DNA of 55,787 bases, taken from Selenomonadaceae bacterium. GTDB taxonomy: Bacteria; Bacillota; Negativicutes; Selenomonadales; Selenomonadaceae. Shown piece by piece: positions 17,002 through 26,000 of this stretch. Numbering within the stretch: the first letter of the stretch is position 1; each line of letters opens with the position of its first letter. The position numbers and the translations under genes were made by a program. The DNA is taken from assembly GCA_017428215.1 (NCBI GenBank), contig JAFRRH010000035.1, positions 1 to 55,787 of the forward strand, read 5' to 3'. A model generated the notes under the pieces. The model was not told where the DNA came from. It was given only the letters and a program-made list of their open reading frames with translations, and made no database searches.

Positions 17002-17568
17002 AAATTAATTGCTGGCGTTGATGAGGCAGGGCGCGGCTCGCTTGTTGGACCAGTCGTCGTGGCGGCGGTTATCTTGCCGGAAGATTTGTATCTTGAACGG
17101 CTTGACGATTCTAAAAAACTTTCTGCTAAGGTTCGCGAAATTCTCTACGACAAAATTATTTCCGTTGCGATAAGTCACAAAGTCGTTAGCGTAGACATTG
17201 ACGAGATTGACAAGTTTAATATTTATCAAGCGACGCTCTTAGGCATGAAACGCGCTGTCGAAGGTTTGGACGTTCAACCAGAAATTGTTTTAACCGACGC
17301 CATGAAAGTTGACTTCGGCGAAAAAATTCAATCGCATTCAATTATTCACGGCGACGCGCTTAGTGCCTCGATAGCCGCCGCGTCGATTATCGCTAAGGTG
17401 ACACGTGACCGCCTCGCTGATAAATGGGCGTTGGATTATCCCGAATACGGCTTTGAACATAATCGCGGCTACGGTACTCAAGAACATATTGCCGCTATCG
17501 AAAAATACGGACCTTGCCCGCTTCATCGGCGGTCGTTCAATCCTGTTAAAAGTCTTTGCAATAAATAA
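16918..17568 (+). CDS. rnhB: Ribonuclease HII
   Basis: A 216-residue endonuclease that cleaves RNA in RNA/DNA hybrids and at single ribonucleotides. The N-terminal extension (about 30 residues) precedes GVDEAGRGSLVGPVVVAA (33-50), which holds the catalytic Asp35 and Glu36. The remaining acidic residues lie in LTDAMK (Asp127) and HGDALSASIAAASIIAKV (Asp146). The ending RRSFNPVK is typical. The start is the ATG at 16918, 8 bp after GAGG; a TTG two codons upstream is less likely. Confidence 0.95.
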   Translation: MKKFSVEADKERVQNLYKYEDEAREHGYKLIAGVDEAGRGSLVGPVVVAAVILPEDLYLERLDDSKKLSAKVREILYDKIISVAISHKVVSVDIDEIDKFNIYQATLLGMKRAVEGLDVQPEIVLTDAMKVDFGEKIQSHSIIHGDALSASIAAASIIAKVTRDRLADKWALDYPEYGFEHNRGYGTQEHIAAIEKYGPCPLHRRSFNPVKSLCNK

Positions 17569-17586
17569 ATATCTGGAGGAAAATTT

Positions 17587-18684
17587 ATGAGCAGTCTTGA
17601 GGTTGGTATCGTCGGTTTGCCAAATGTGGGCAAGTCGACGCTTTTTAATGCGATAACAAAGGCGGGCGCAGAGGCGGCAAATTATCCTTTCTGCACGATT
17701 GAGCCGAATGTTGGCGTGGTTGCCGTACCCGACGGTCGACTGGAAGTCTTGACGAAACTTTACAGTTCTAAGAAAACTACGCCGGCTAGTGTACGTTTTG
17801 TAGACATTGCGGGGCTTGTTAAGGGCGCGTCTAAGGGCGAGGGGCTTGGCAATAAATTTCTTGAACACATTCGGCAAGTTGACGCAATCGCTCATGTCGT
17901 GCGCTGTTTTGAAGACGAAAATATTATGCACGTCGCCGACACGATAGATCCTCTGCGCGACATTGATACGATTCAAACGGAACTTTGCCTTGCCGATTTA
18001 GACGTTGTGGATAAACGGCTTGCCAAAGTCGCTAAACTTTTAAAATCTGGTAGCAAAGAGGCTAAGCTTGAGGCTGAAATTTTGGAGCGCGTAAAAAATG
18101 CTTTAGACAATGCAAAACCTGCGCGGAGTTTAAATCTTAGCGACGAGGAACTTTTTATAATTCGCGACGCAAATTTATTGACGCTCAAGCCGACGCTTTA
18201 TATTGCCAACGTTGCCGAAGACGAACTTACGGCGGAAAATTCTTACGTTGCAAAAGTTCGCGAGCTTGCCGCGCAGGAGAAAGCTCAAGTCGTCGTGATT
18301 TGCGCCAAAGTTGAGTCGGAGATTGCGGAACTTGACGCGGACGAGGCTAAGGAATTTTTAGCGGATTTAGGGCTTGAAAGTTCGGGGCTTGATAGATTGA
18401 TTCACGCGGCATTTGATTTGTTGGGCTTGATGACTTTCTTAACGGCGGGTCCTGACGAGTGCCGCGCTTGGACGATTAAAAAGGGAACGCCTGCAGTTAA
18501 GGCGGCGGGCAAAATTCACAGCGACATTGAGCGCGGTTTCATTCGGGCGGAAATTGTCAACTACGACGACTTAATTAAACTTGGCTCTGTTACTGCCGCC
18601 CGTGATAAAGGACTTGTGCGTTTGGAGGGCAAAGATTACATTATGCAGGACGGCGACGTTACTTATTTCCGTTTTAACGTTTGA
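17587..18684 (+). CDS. ychF: Ribosome-binding ATPase YchF/OLA1
   Basis: A 365-residue Obg-like P-loop NTPase. G1 GLPNVGKS (residues 10-17), G3 [20 protein letters not shown] and a C-terminal TGS domain (about 280-363, with [20 protein letters not shown]) are diagnostic. It binds ribosomes and prefers ATP. Last gene of the operon, 18 bp after rnhB with GGAGGA, and followed by a hairpin terminator. Confidence 0.96.
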   Translation: MSSLEVGIVGLPNVGKSTLFNAITKAGAEAANYPFCTIEPNVGVVAVPDGRLEVLTKLYSSKKTTPASVRFVDIAGLVKGASKGEGLGNKFLEHIRQVDAIAHVVRCFEDENIMHVADTIDPLRDIDTIQTELCLADLDVVDKRLAKVAKLLKSGSKEAKLEAEILERVKNALDNAKPARSLNLSDEELFIIRDANLLTLKPTLYIANVAEDELTAENSYVAKVRELAAQEKAQVVVICAKVESEIAELDADEAKEFLADLGLESSGLDRLIHAAFDLLGLMTFLTAGPDECRAWTIKKGTPAVKAAGKIHSDIERGFIRAEIVNYDDLIKLGSVTAARDKGLVRLEGKDYIMQDGDVTYFRFNV

Positions 18685-18700
18685 AGTATCTTCAGAAATC

Positions 18701-18740
18701 AAAAAGCGATCTCGAAATTTGAGACCGCCCTTTTTGTTTT
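18701..18740. terminator. Bidirectional terminator after ychF
   Basis: Stem GCGATCTC/GAGACCGC (one mismatch) flanked by five A on the left and TTTTT on the right. It serves ychF on plus and probably the small minus-strand gene at 18739. Confidence 0.8.
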
Positions 18741-18900
18741 AATTTTTACGTCCAGATGCTTTGCCGCCGTCAGTTGATTCTTTTTTACGCGCCGTACCTT
18801 GTTTAATCGCGTCGCCAACTTTTTTGACGCCGCCTTTGTCCTCTTCTTTTAATTCACGAGCCAGATTTTTCAACTTGCCCGCAATGTTCGGTTTTGCCAT
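18739..18900 (-). CDS. Small basic hypothetical protein
   Basis: A 53-residue protein rich in Lys, Gly and Glu, without hydrophobic segments, opening MAKPNIAGKLKNLARELKEE and ending in a disordered KKESTDGGKASGRKN tail. The ATG at 18900 follows GAGGTGA. It is driven by its own promoter (-35 CGTCAA complement at 18942-18947, -10 at 18919-18924) that faces the CsoR-type gene. The family is not recognised; the composition suggests a nucleic-acid-binding or stress protein, but this is a guess. Confidence 0.6.
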   Translation of the reverse strand: MAKPNIAGKLKNLARELKEEDKGGVKKVGDAIKQGTARKKESTDGGKASGRKN

Positions 18901-18918
18901 ATAAATCACCTCGCCGCA

Positions 18919-18963
18919 AATGTAACAAATTTCCTTGACGCCGTCAATCGGATAAAATAAAAT
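18919..18963. promoter_or_regulatory. Face-to-face divergent promoters sharing a palindrome
   Basis: Plus strand: TTGACG (18935-18940), 17 bp, TAAAAT (18958-18963). Minus strand: TTGACG (complement of 18942-18947), 17 bp, TACATT (complement of 18919-18924). The two -35 boxes are the arms of one perfect palindrome, TTGACGCCGTCAA (18935-18947). Only one polymerase could bind at a time, and a repressor on the palindrome would silence both genes. Confidence 0.7.
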
Positions 18964-18991
18964 TTCTAAAAAACTTTTCGGAGGGCAATGT

Positions 18992-19306
18992 ATGCACGAA
19001 CACGAACATAAATTGGAAGACGGCACGATAATTCGCCATACGCACACACATACACAAACTAAGGCGGTTTTAAATCGCATGGCGCGACTTATCGGACACC
19101 TCGAATCAACAAAACGCATGATTGAGGACGGGCGCGATTGCTCCGAAGTATTGATTCAACTTTCCGCTGTAGACGCCGCCATTAAAGCCGTTGGGAGAAT
19201 AATTTTAAAAGACCACATCGAACACTGCATAGTTGATGCCGTTAAAACCGGTGACACCGCAGAGATTGAACGCTTAAACAAAGCTATCGAACAATTTATT
19301 CGCTGA
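18992..19306 (+). CDS. CsoR-type metal-sensing transcriptional repressor
   Basis: A 104-residue all-helical regulator of the CsoR/RcnR/FrmR family. Cys50, His75 and Cys79 have exactly the spacing (25 and 4) of the Cu(I) ligands Cys36-His61-Cys65 of M. tuberculosis CsoR, suggesting copper sensing. The N-terminus is His-rich (MHEHEHKL.. and RHTHTHTQ), which may add a metal site. GGAGGGC precedes the ATG. No copper transporter or chaperone is adjacent. The gene shares a palindromic divergent promoter with the small gene at 18739-18900, so autoregulation of both is plausible. Confidence 0.88.
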   Translation: MHEHEHKLEDGTIIRHTHTHTQTKAVLNRMARLIGHLESTKRMIEDGRDCSEVLIQLSAVDAAIKAVGRIILKDHIEHCIVDAVKTGDTAEIERLNKAIEQFIR

Positions 19307-19315
19307 AAATTTTTG

Positions 19316-19340
19316 CCGACGATTTGTCGGTTATTTTTTT
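19316..19340 (+). terminator. Terminator after the CsoR-type gene
   Basis: Stem CCGAC/GTCGG with loop GATTT, followed by TTATTTTTTT. Confidence 0.8.
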
Positions 19341-19373
19341 AAAAAAATAGAGCCTGTCACTTGACAAGCCCTG
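19341..19373 (-). terminator. Terminator of rpsT
   Basis: On the minus strand, stem AGGGCTTGTC/GACAGGCTCT (two G-U pairs) with loop AAGT, followed by a T tract (the A run at 19341-19347 on plus). Confidence 0.8.
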
Positions 19374-19380
19374 AAAATTT

Positions 19381-19647
19381 TTAAGCCGGAATAGCGTTTA
19401 CTTTTAATGTGAGTTTAGATTTTTTGCGAGCAGCCGCATTCTTATGAATCGTGTTGTTAGCCGCCGCCTGGTCGATAGCTTTATGCGCCGCGGGGAGAAG
19501 TTTTTGAGCCTCAGCCGCATCGCCTGCCGCTATTGCCGCCAAGACGAGTTTTTGAGCTTTCTTCATGCGTGTTTTCTCGAAAATATTGCGGGCGCGACGT
19601 TTGGCGTCAACTCTCATGCTCTTAATCGAAGCTTTAATATTCGGCAA
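19381..19647 (-). CDS. rpsT: 30S ribosomal protein S20
   Basis: An 88-residue basic helical protein of the small subunit that binds 16S rRNA. LPNIKASIKSMRVDAKRRARN at the start and HKNAAARKKSKLTLKVNA at the end are diagnostic. The start is chosen as TTG at 19647, 8 bp after GGAGG, giving M-PNIKASIKS as in other S20 proteins; the GTG three codons upstream abuts the ribosome site and is too close. Has its own promoter and terminator. Confidence 0.95.
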   Translation of the reverse strand: MPNIKASIKSMRVDAKRRARNIFEKTRMKKAQKLVLAAIAAGDAAEAQKLLPAAHKAIDQAAANNTIHKNAAARKKSKLTLKVNAIPA

Positions 19648-19684
19648 GTGAAACACCTCCTTGAAAATTTTTTAAAGCTTTAGA

Positions 19685-19713
19685 AGTCTATCACAGCGCG
19701 ATTTAAATTGCAA
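19685..19713 (-). promoter_or_regulatory. rpsT promoter
   Basis: Minus strand: TTGCAA (19708-19713), 17-bp spacer, TAGACT (19685-19690), preceded by TGA, making an extended -10 (TGnTAGACT). Confidence 0.7.
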
Positions 19714-19737
19714 CCCTTTATTTAAACTCAATCAACC

Positions 19738-19883
19738 TTAAAATTTCTGTACATATCTAGGGGTTGTTGGTAAATTAAAAATGAATAACAGAAGTAGCAA
19801 GTAAAACGAAGTTAAAAAACACTCAGCCAATTTGTCGAAACGAGTGGAGATTTGATAAATCACAACTGTGTGGCGTTTCTTGC
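19738..19883 (-). pseudogene. IS5-type transposase, C-terminal remnant
   Basis: Translating the minus strand gives ..CKKRHTV followed by ISTRFDKLAECFL and a hydrophobic tail, ending in TAA. IS5-group DDE transposases end with a KKRHTVER..RRISTRFDKLA..FL block, so the match is recognisable but the stretch between KKRHTV and ISTRFDK is deleted. No other transposase part is present. It lies between rpsT and the promoter of the first RTX gene. Confidence 0.6.
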
Positions 19884-19908
19884 AATGTAAAAAAAACCGC
19901 GTGGCGAA

Positions 19909-19934
19909 TTGACAAAAAAAAAAACAATTATAAT
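19909..19934 (+). promoter_or_regulatory. Promoter of the 948-aa RTX gene, with an A11 run in the spacer
   Basis: TTGACA (19909-19914) and TATAAT (19929-19934) are perfect consensus boxes but are separated by only 14 bp. The spacer is mostly part of an 11-base A run (19914-19924). Three more A would give the optimal 17 bp. The ribosome site AGGAGGG lies before the ATG at 19977. Confidence 0.7.
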
Positions 19935-19976
19935 GATTACAGGATACTAAAAAATTTTAATAGGAGGGAAATTGAT

Positions 19977-22823
19977 ATGGCTGAAATTAGAGGCACAAAC
20001 GGCAATGACAGAGGGGAAGACCGCATTATAAGTTCGGGGCGCGCCGATTATCTCTTGGGATTGGATGGCGACGACGAACTGGAAGGAAACGGCGGTAGTG
20101 ATACCCTCGACGGCGGACCAGGTAATGACTCTTTGAGTGGCGGCTCCGGCGCGGATACTTTTGTTTATGCACTCGGAGAAGGCAACGACACCATTACCGA
20201 CTATTCCGAAGAAGACATTATTAAAATCACGTCGGGCACGCCGACAATTTCGACTAAGGGCGATAATGTAATCTTCACGGTCGGTGCGGGCAAGCAGAAG
20301 GGCACAATTACTGTCCTGAACGCCAAAAAAGACAAAACAGTCATTACTTACATTGACGCGGACGAGGTAGAACACACATATCCCCAGACGGTTGTTGCAA
20401 CAAAGAAAAAGGTAACTCTTACCGAAGACTACAACGACGACAGCTTTGACATTAACGCGTACAGCGCGGCTAACGATGATAATTACAAAAACGTAACAGT
20501 TATTGATGCTTCCGCAGTCGAACAGGATATTCACATTATCGGCAATGCCAAAAAGAATACAATTACCGGCGGCTCGCAAGATGACACAATCGAAGGCGGC
20601 AAGGGCAATGACGTTTTGTCCGGCGGTGAAGGTTCGGATACTTTCGTCTGGAATAAGGGCGACGGTAGCGACACCATTACCGATTACGAGGACGAAGACG
20701 TTATTAAAATCGTCGGCGATAAAGTCTTGGAGTTCAATAAAGTTGGCGACGATTATGTAATGACGCTTGCGAGCAACAAAGGGAAGAACAAAATTACCGT
20801 TGTCGGTGGTGCCAGTAAAGTTATTACTTACGTTGACGATGATCATCCCGACGGAGCTATTTATCCCGACGTTATCGTCGCGAATCCCAAAGGAACGTCC
20901 ATAGCTCTTTCGGAAGAGTATTCGTCAGACAGCTTTAACGTCACCTATACAAAATATAGTGAGACGGCAAGAACGATTGACGCTTCCGCAGTCGACCAAG
21001 ACATTAGCATTGTCGGCAACAAGAAAAATAACGTCATTATCGGAGCAGACGGCAACAATACGATCGAGGGCGGCGCGGGCAATGACACGCTCACGGGCGG
21101 CTCTGGCAAAAATGTTTTCGTCTTCAATCCCGGAGACGGCAAAAACGTTATAACTAACTATTCGGGCGGCGACGCTATCAAAGTCACTTCGGGTACAATA
21201 AGCGCGACTAAGAGCGGCTCCAATTATGTCCTTAGTTTCAGCGGCGGCGGCAGTGTCACTCTCCTGAATGCCAGCAAGAAATATATCAAAGTGATTGACG
21301 ATAACGGCGCACACTATATCCCCAATCCCTTGCCTAAACTTAATTACACCGACGAGAACGGCGGCACAATGATCATTGGCAAAGGATATACTGGCGACAG
21401 TTTCGATGTCAACGAATTTGAGTCCGACTTCGCGGGCAAGGTTTTTGTCATCAACGCCGCTGCTGTTAAACAAGATATAAGTATTGTCGGCAACAAATTG
21501 GCGAACACCATAGTTGGCAGTGACCAAAACGATACAATCGAAGGCGGCAAAGGAAATGATGTTTTGTCGGGCGGCGACGGTGCTGATGTTTTCGTCTACA
21601 ACAAAGGCGACGGCAACGATAAAATTCTCGACTATGAAAACGAGGACGAACTCCAAATCGTCGGCGACACCGTTAAAAAGTTCACCAAGAGCGGCGATAA
21701 TTATGTTATTACACTCGCGAGCAAAAAGAAGATAACGCTTGTCGGTGCGGCGGATAAAGTTGTCAGCTACACCGACGATAAAGGCGAGTTTACTTATCCG
21801 AAAGTTTACGAGGTCAATGATAGTAACACGGCAGTAACTCTTTTGTCGGCATATTCTGCAGACAGCTTTGACGTTACCACTTACGCGGATTTCGGCACTA
21901 CTACAAGGACGATTGACGCTTCCGCAGTCGACCAAGACCTCTATATCAAAGGCAATGCCAAAAACAATGTCATTATCGGAGCTGACGGCGGTAACACAAT
22001 CGAGGGCGGCAAAGGTAAAGACACGCTCACTGGCGGCTCTGGCAGAAATGTTTTCGTCTTCAACAAAGGCGACGGTTCTGACGTTATTACTAACTATAGT
22101 GGCGGCGATGTTATCAGTGTCACTTCGGGCGTAGCAAGCGGCAAAGCCAGCGGCTCCAACTTTATCCTGAATATTACCGGCGGCGGCAGGGTTACCCTTC
22201 AGGGAGCCAGCAAGAAATATGTCAAGGTCTCTGACGATAACGGAGTTCATTGGGCTGACACAGACAATCCACCCTTAAATGTAATTACCCATAAAAATCA
22301 CAATGTTACAATCGGCAGTGGATACACGGATAACAGTTTTATTGCAGACGACTTTACAAAAGATTTAAGTAACACAATATTTAACATTGACGCCTCTGGA
22401 GTTACTCACGCCATGTCCATCACCGGTAACAAAGAATCGAACAACATTATCGGCACGGCGCAAAACGATTACATTGACGGCTTGGCAGGTGCCGATACCA
22501 TATACGGTGGCTCAGGCAATGATACTTTGATTGGCGGCAACGGAAATGATTCGCTGTGGGGCGGTGCAGGTAAAGATACCTTTATTTACGATGAAGGTTG
22601 CGACGGTGAAGTTACAATCGGCGATTACTCAAGCATTGACAAAATCATGATTCGTGACGGCGTTGCATCATTTGCTGACATTGACGGCGATGATGTTATC
22701 TTCAGTGTCGGTAACAATGGTGGGGAAGTTATCGTTCAAGGCGGCGCGAGCAAATATGTCGAGCTTGTCAACAGCTCCGGCAACAGGATTGCATATCGCA
22801 ACGCCAGTGGTAGTAGGAATTGA
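19977..22823 (+). CDS. RTX-repeat protein, 948 aa
   Basis: A repetitive acidic protein built of hemolysin-type Ca2+-binding nonapeptides (GGxGxDxUx), for example GGSGNDTLIGGNGNDSLWGG near the C-terminus. About five modules of roughly 180 residues repeat the order: DASAV.QDI.I.GN, an RTX block, F-x-Y/F-N-x-GDG, D/NYxxxD.I.I, then a short beta segment ending in Y.KV or Y.DD. There is no Sec signal peptide, as expected for RTX proteins secreted by type I systems through a C-terminal signal, but no ABC exporter or membrane-fusion gene is in the window. No catalytic domain is visible, so a surface or matrix protein is most likely. The opening MAEIRGTNGNDRGED differs from the neighbour RTX gene. 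Confidence 0.85.
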   Translation: MAEIRGTNGNDRGEDRIISSGRADYLLGLDGDDELEGNGGSDTLDGGPGNDSLSGGSGADTFVYALGEGNDTITDYSEEDIIKITSGTPTISTKGDNVIFTVGAGKQKGTITVLNAKKDKTVITYIDADEVEHTYPQTVVATKKKVTLTEDYNDDSFDINAYSAANDDNYKNVTVIDASAVEQDIHIIGNAKKNTITGGSQDDTIEGGKGNDVLSGGEGSDTFVWNKGDGSDTITDYEDEDVIKIVGDKVLEFNKVGDDYVMTLASNKGKNKITVVGGASKVITYVDDDHPDGAIYPDVIVANPKGTSIALSEEYSSDSFNVTYTKYSETARTIDASAVDQDISIVGNKKNNVIIGADGNNTIEGGAGNDTLTGGSGKNVFVFNPGDGKNVITNYSGGDAIKVTSGTISATKSGSNYVLSFSGGGSVTLLNASKKYIKVIDDNGAHYIPNPLPKLNYTDENGGTMIIGKGYTGDSFDVNEFESDFAGKVFVINAAAVKQDISIVGNKLANTIVGSDQNDTIEGGKGNDVLSGGDGADVFVYNKGDGNDKILDYENEDELQIVGDTVKKFTKSGDNYVITLASKKKITLVGAADKVVSYTDDKGEFTYPKVYEVNDSNTAVTLLSAYSADSFDVTTYADFGTTTRTIDASAVDQDLYIKGNAKNNVIIGADGGNTIEGGKGKDTLTGGSGRNVFVFNKGDGSDVITNYSGGDVISVTSGVASGKASGSNFILNITGGGRVTLQGASKKYVKVSDDNGVHWADTDNPPLNVITHKNHNVTIGSGYTDNSFIADDFTKDLSNTIFNIDASGVTHAMSITGNKESNNIIGTAQNDYIDGLAGADTIYGGSGNDTLIGGNGNDSLWGGAGKDTFIYDEGCDGEVTIGDYSSIDKIMIRDGVASFADIDGDDVIFSVGNNGGEVIVQGGASKYVELVNSSGNRIAYRNASGSRN

Positions 22824-23063
22824 ACGTTTTGATTCGCGAAAAGATACGGAACTTGCAATTTCTGCCAAAAAACTCAAGTCGTCGATATGCTTAATGAGTT
22901 TGACAACAGATTAAAAGTTGCGTTCTGTTATGCAATCGAGAAAAAATAAACTAATCTCGTGAGACAGATCGGGCAGTCACAGAAAATTTTGTGGCTGCCC
23001 ACCTTTTTTTAAAATGAGCAAATTTGACGGAACGAATTTATTTTTCAGAAGGAGCGGATTATT
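22824..23063. other. Intergenic gap between the two large RTX genes
   Basis: No coding frame is recognised here. It contains a strong terminator (22971-23010) and the ribosome site of the next gene (AAGGAG about 10 bp before 23064). I see no convincing promoter of its own for the downstream RTX gene, which may depend on read-through or a weak site. Confidence 0.5.
22971..23010 (+). terminator. Terminator of the 948-aa RTX gene
   Basis: Stem GGGCAGTCACA/TGTGGCTGCCC (22971-23000) followed by ACCTTTTTTT. Confidence 0.9.
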
Positions 23064-26000
23064 ATGCTTAAGAGAAAATTTCTTTTTGACCTGCAACGCT
23101 TTGTCACTAATACCACTAAAAATACTCTCGTCAGTGGTACGAGCGAAGCCGACACAATCAACAATAAAGCGGGCGGTGTCACGATTCAAGCGGGCGCAGG
23201 TAACGATTCCATTTACAGTAGCACACTTTCAGATTACACAATCAACAGCGGCTACGGTTATGTTACGATTTACGGCGGGTTGGGCAACGACACAATCAAC
23301 AATTTTGATCCCTACGTCATCATAGATGGAGGCGCAGATAACGATTCAATTTACACAGGAGGTTGGCGAAATGTCACGATAAGCGGCGGCAACGGCAACG
23401 ATACCATTTCCGGACTAGGCGCGAACAACCTAATCAAATACAATTCGGGCGACGGCAATGATATTGTATACAGTTTCAGTACGGACGACATGTTGAGCGT
23501 AAGGGGCGGAACTTGTTCTTCGGTAAAAAGCGGTTCGAATGTCATCGTCTCCGTCGACAGTGGAAAAATTTCTTTAATCGGTGCGGCGAGCTTGTCAGCC
23601 GTTAATATCAATTTCGTCAGAAGCGGCGCAAGCATAGACAACAACACTCCAAACACGCTACTTACCGGCACAAGTGAGGAAGATTCAATTTGGAATCATG
23701 CCGTAGTTAATTACGTGACAATTAACACCTATGCAGGAAACGATACCATTAAATCCTGGGGAAGTTACAATTCAATCGATGCGGGTGCGGGCAACGATTA
23801 CATTTACAGATTTCCCAATAACTCGACGGTACACCCCGGCACCGGCAATGATATCGTCTCGCTTTACAGTGGCTCCACTAGTGGCGACCTCATTACTTAT
23901 ACCAACGGTGATGGCAACGATATTATCTACAACATAGGCACAAAAAACACACTTCAAATCGGCGGCGGTTCGGGTACCTATTCCAGTCAAACAAGCGGCT
24001 CGGATATAATCGTCACGGTCGGTAACGGTAAAATAACGCTGGTCGGTGCGGCGAGCCTGGGTAGCAGTCTCAATATCGCTGGCACACTCGACAGCGGCAA
24101 TGGCGGCAAAACGCTCAAAAGCTCGTCCGGCTCCACTTCTCTGATTGGCGGAAGCGGTAATGACAGTCTTTATAACGACTACTATTATGTCACAATGAGT
24201 GGTGGCGCAGGTGACGATACTATTAAAACTTCTTGGGGCGATAGGGTCTCGATGAATGGCGGAGCTGGCAACGATTTAATCAGTGTTAGCGCAGCCGGTG
24301 GAATTTGGTATCAGACAATTAAAGGCGGCACGGGCAACGATACTATTTATGGCAACAGTTTAGCCTCAAGCGGTTACGGCTCAACTTATCAATTCTCATC
24401 GGGTGACGGAAACGATATTATTTACGGTTACACGAGTTACGACAAAATTTCACTCGGCGGCGGAAAGTACACGCGCGAGACTGTCGGCAATGATGTAAAA
24501 ATCAGCTTGGTTAGTGGCGGCTCTATGACATTGAAAAACGCTAAAGGTAAAACTATCAGCATAGTTGGCGGTACGCTCGATAGCGGCGGCAAGGGCACCG
24601 AAGGCAACGATTACATCGAAAATACTGTCAGTTATGCTACGATAAACGCACTCGGCGGCAGCGACACCGTTTATAATAACAACGGCGACTATTCGAGTAT
24701 TAACGCTGGTGACGGAGATGATTCTATCCGCGCTTACGACAATGATTATGTAACAGTCAATGCAGGCGCGGGCAATGATACTGTCACAGGTCCCTATTAC
24801 AGCTCGAAAATTTATGGCGGTACGGGCAACGACAAAATCAGCATAACCGGCGGTTCCGGCGGTTGGCTTTCCAATACGGTTGACGGCGGTGACGGCTCCG
24901 ATACAATCACTGCTTATGGCGGTTCACTTAATGGCGGGGCAGGCAATGACCGAATCAATGTAACTTACGATAGATCTACAGTTAAGGGCGGCACGGGCAA
25001 CGATACTATTTCACTCAACAGCGGTTCCTACAACGATTTAATTCAATACACCTCCGGTGACGGCAATGATGTCGTTTATAACTTTCAATCAGCGAACGAT
25101 ACGTTGAAAATCGGCAACGGTACAAGTGATACCTATTACAGCGTTAAGAGCGGCTCGGATATTGTTGTCTCTGTCGGCAGTGGTGCGGTCACGCTCAAGG
25201 GCGTGTCGAGTGCCAATATTGCGGGTACGTATAAAAATTCTAAGCTCGTAACTCTGACCTCCGGTGCCGATAATTACACCAACACTACCAAAGGAGCAAC
25301 GATTCAGGCACTCGGCGGCAACGATTCTATCTATAACACACTTCCTTCCGTCAAGATTGATGGCGGCGCGGGAAAAGATTCCATTAGAAATTATGGTTCT
25401 TCTTCAGATTCAGTTGTCGGTAGTAATGTGACAATTATCGGTGGTGAGGGCAACGATTACCTTTACAACATTGGTAACTATGTAACTATCGATGCAGGTG
25501 CGGGCAACGACAAAATAACTGTAAGTAGCTGGGTAAATGGTAATCCGGGCGGCTTTTACACTTCCATTGACGCGGGATCTGGCAACGATACCATCAGTAA
25601 TTACAGTAACTACGTTACAATAAACGGCGGCGCAGGCAACGATTCCATAGTCAGCGGTTATAGTAGTGTGGTCGGCAACAATGTAACGATAAACGCGGGC
25701 ACTGGCGACGATTTTGTAAGTCTGGTATCGCCAGCGAAAAATCATTTGATTCAGTACACCGCAGGCGACGGCAACGATACTGTCTACGGTTTTAATTCAA
25801 CTTCGACGTTGCAAATCGGCGATGGTACAGGTTCCTATTCTTCTACCACAAGCGGCTCGAATATTATCGTTACGGTTGGCGACGGAAAGATAACTTTAGT
25901 CGGTGCGGCGAGTTTGTCTAAGGTTAACATACAGGGTAAGAAAGTTTCAACAAATTCCTGGAAACTCAACGACACCACTGCCACTTACGGTACGTCTAGC

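Noticed and set aside
19947..20846. 299-codon minus-strand frame covering the RTX gene start
   Set aside because: Same antisense artefact of the RTX repeats; it would also run through the promoter of the RTX gene.
20925..22250. 441-codon open frame on the minus strand inside the 948-aa RTX gene
   Set aside because: It is the mirror of repetitive GGC/GAC-rich codons. It has no ribosome site and no recognisable domain, and its repeats follow the RTX periodicity.
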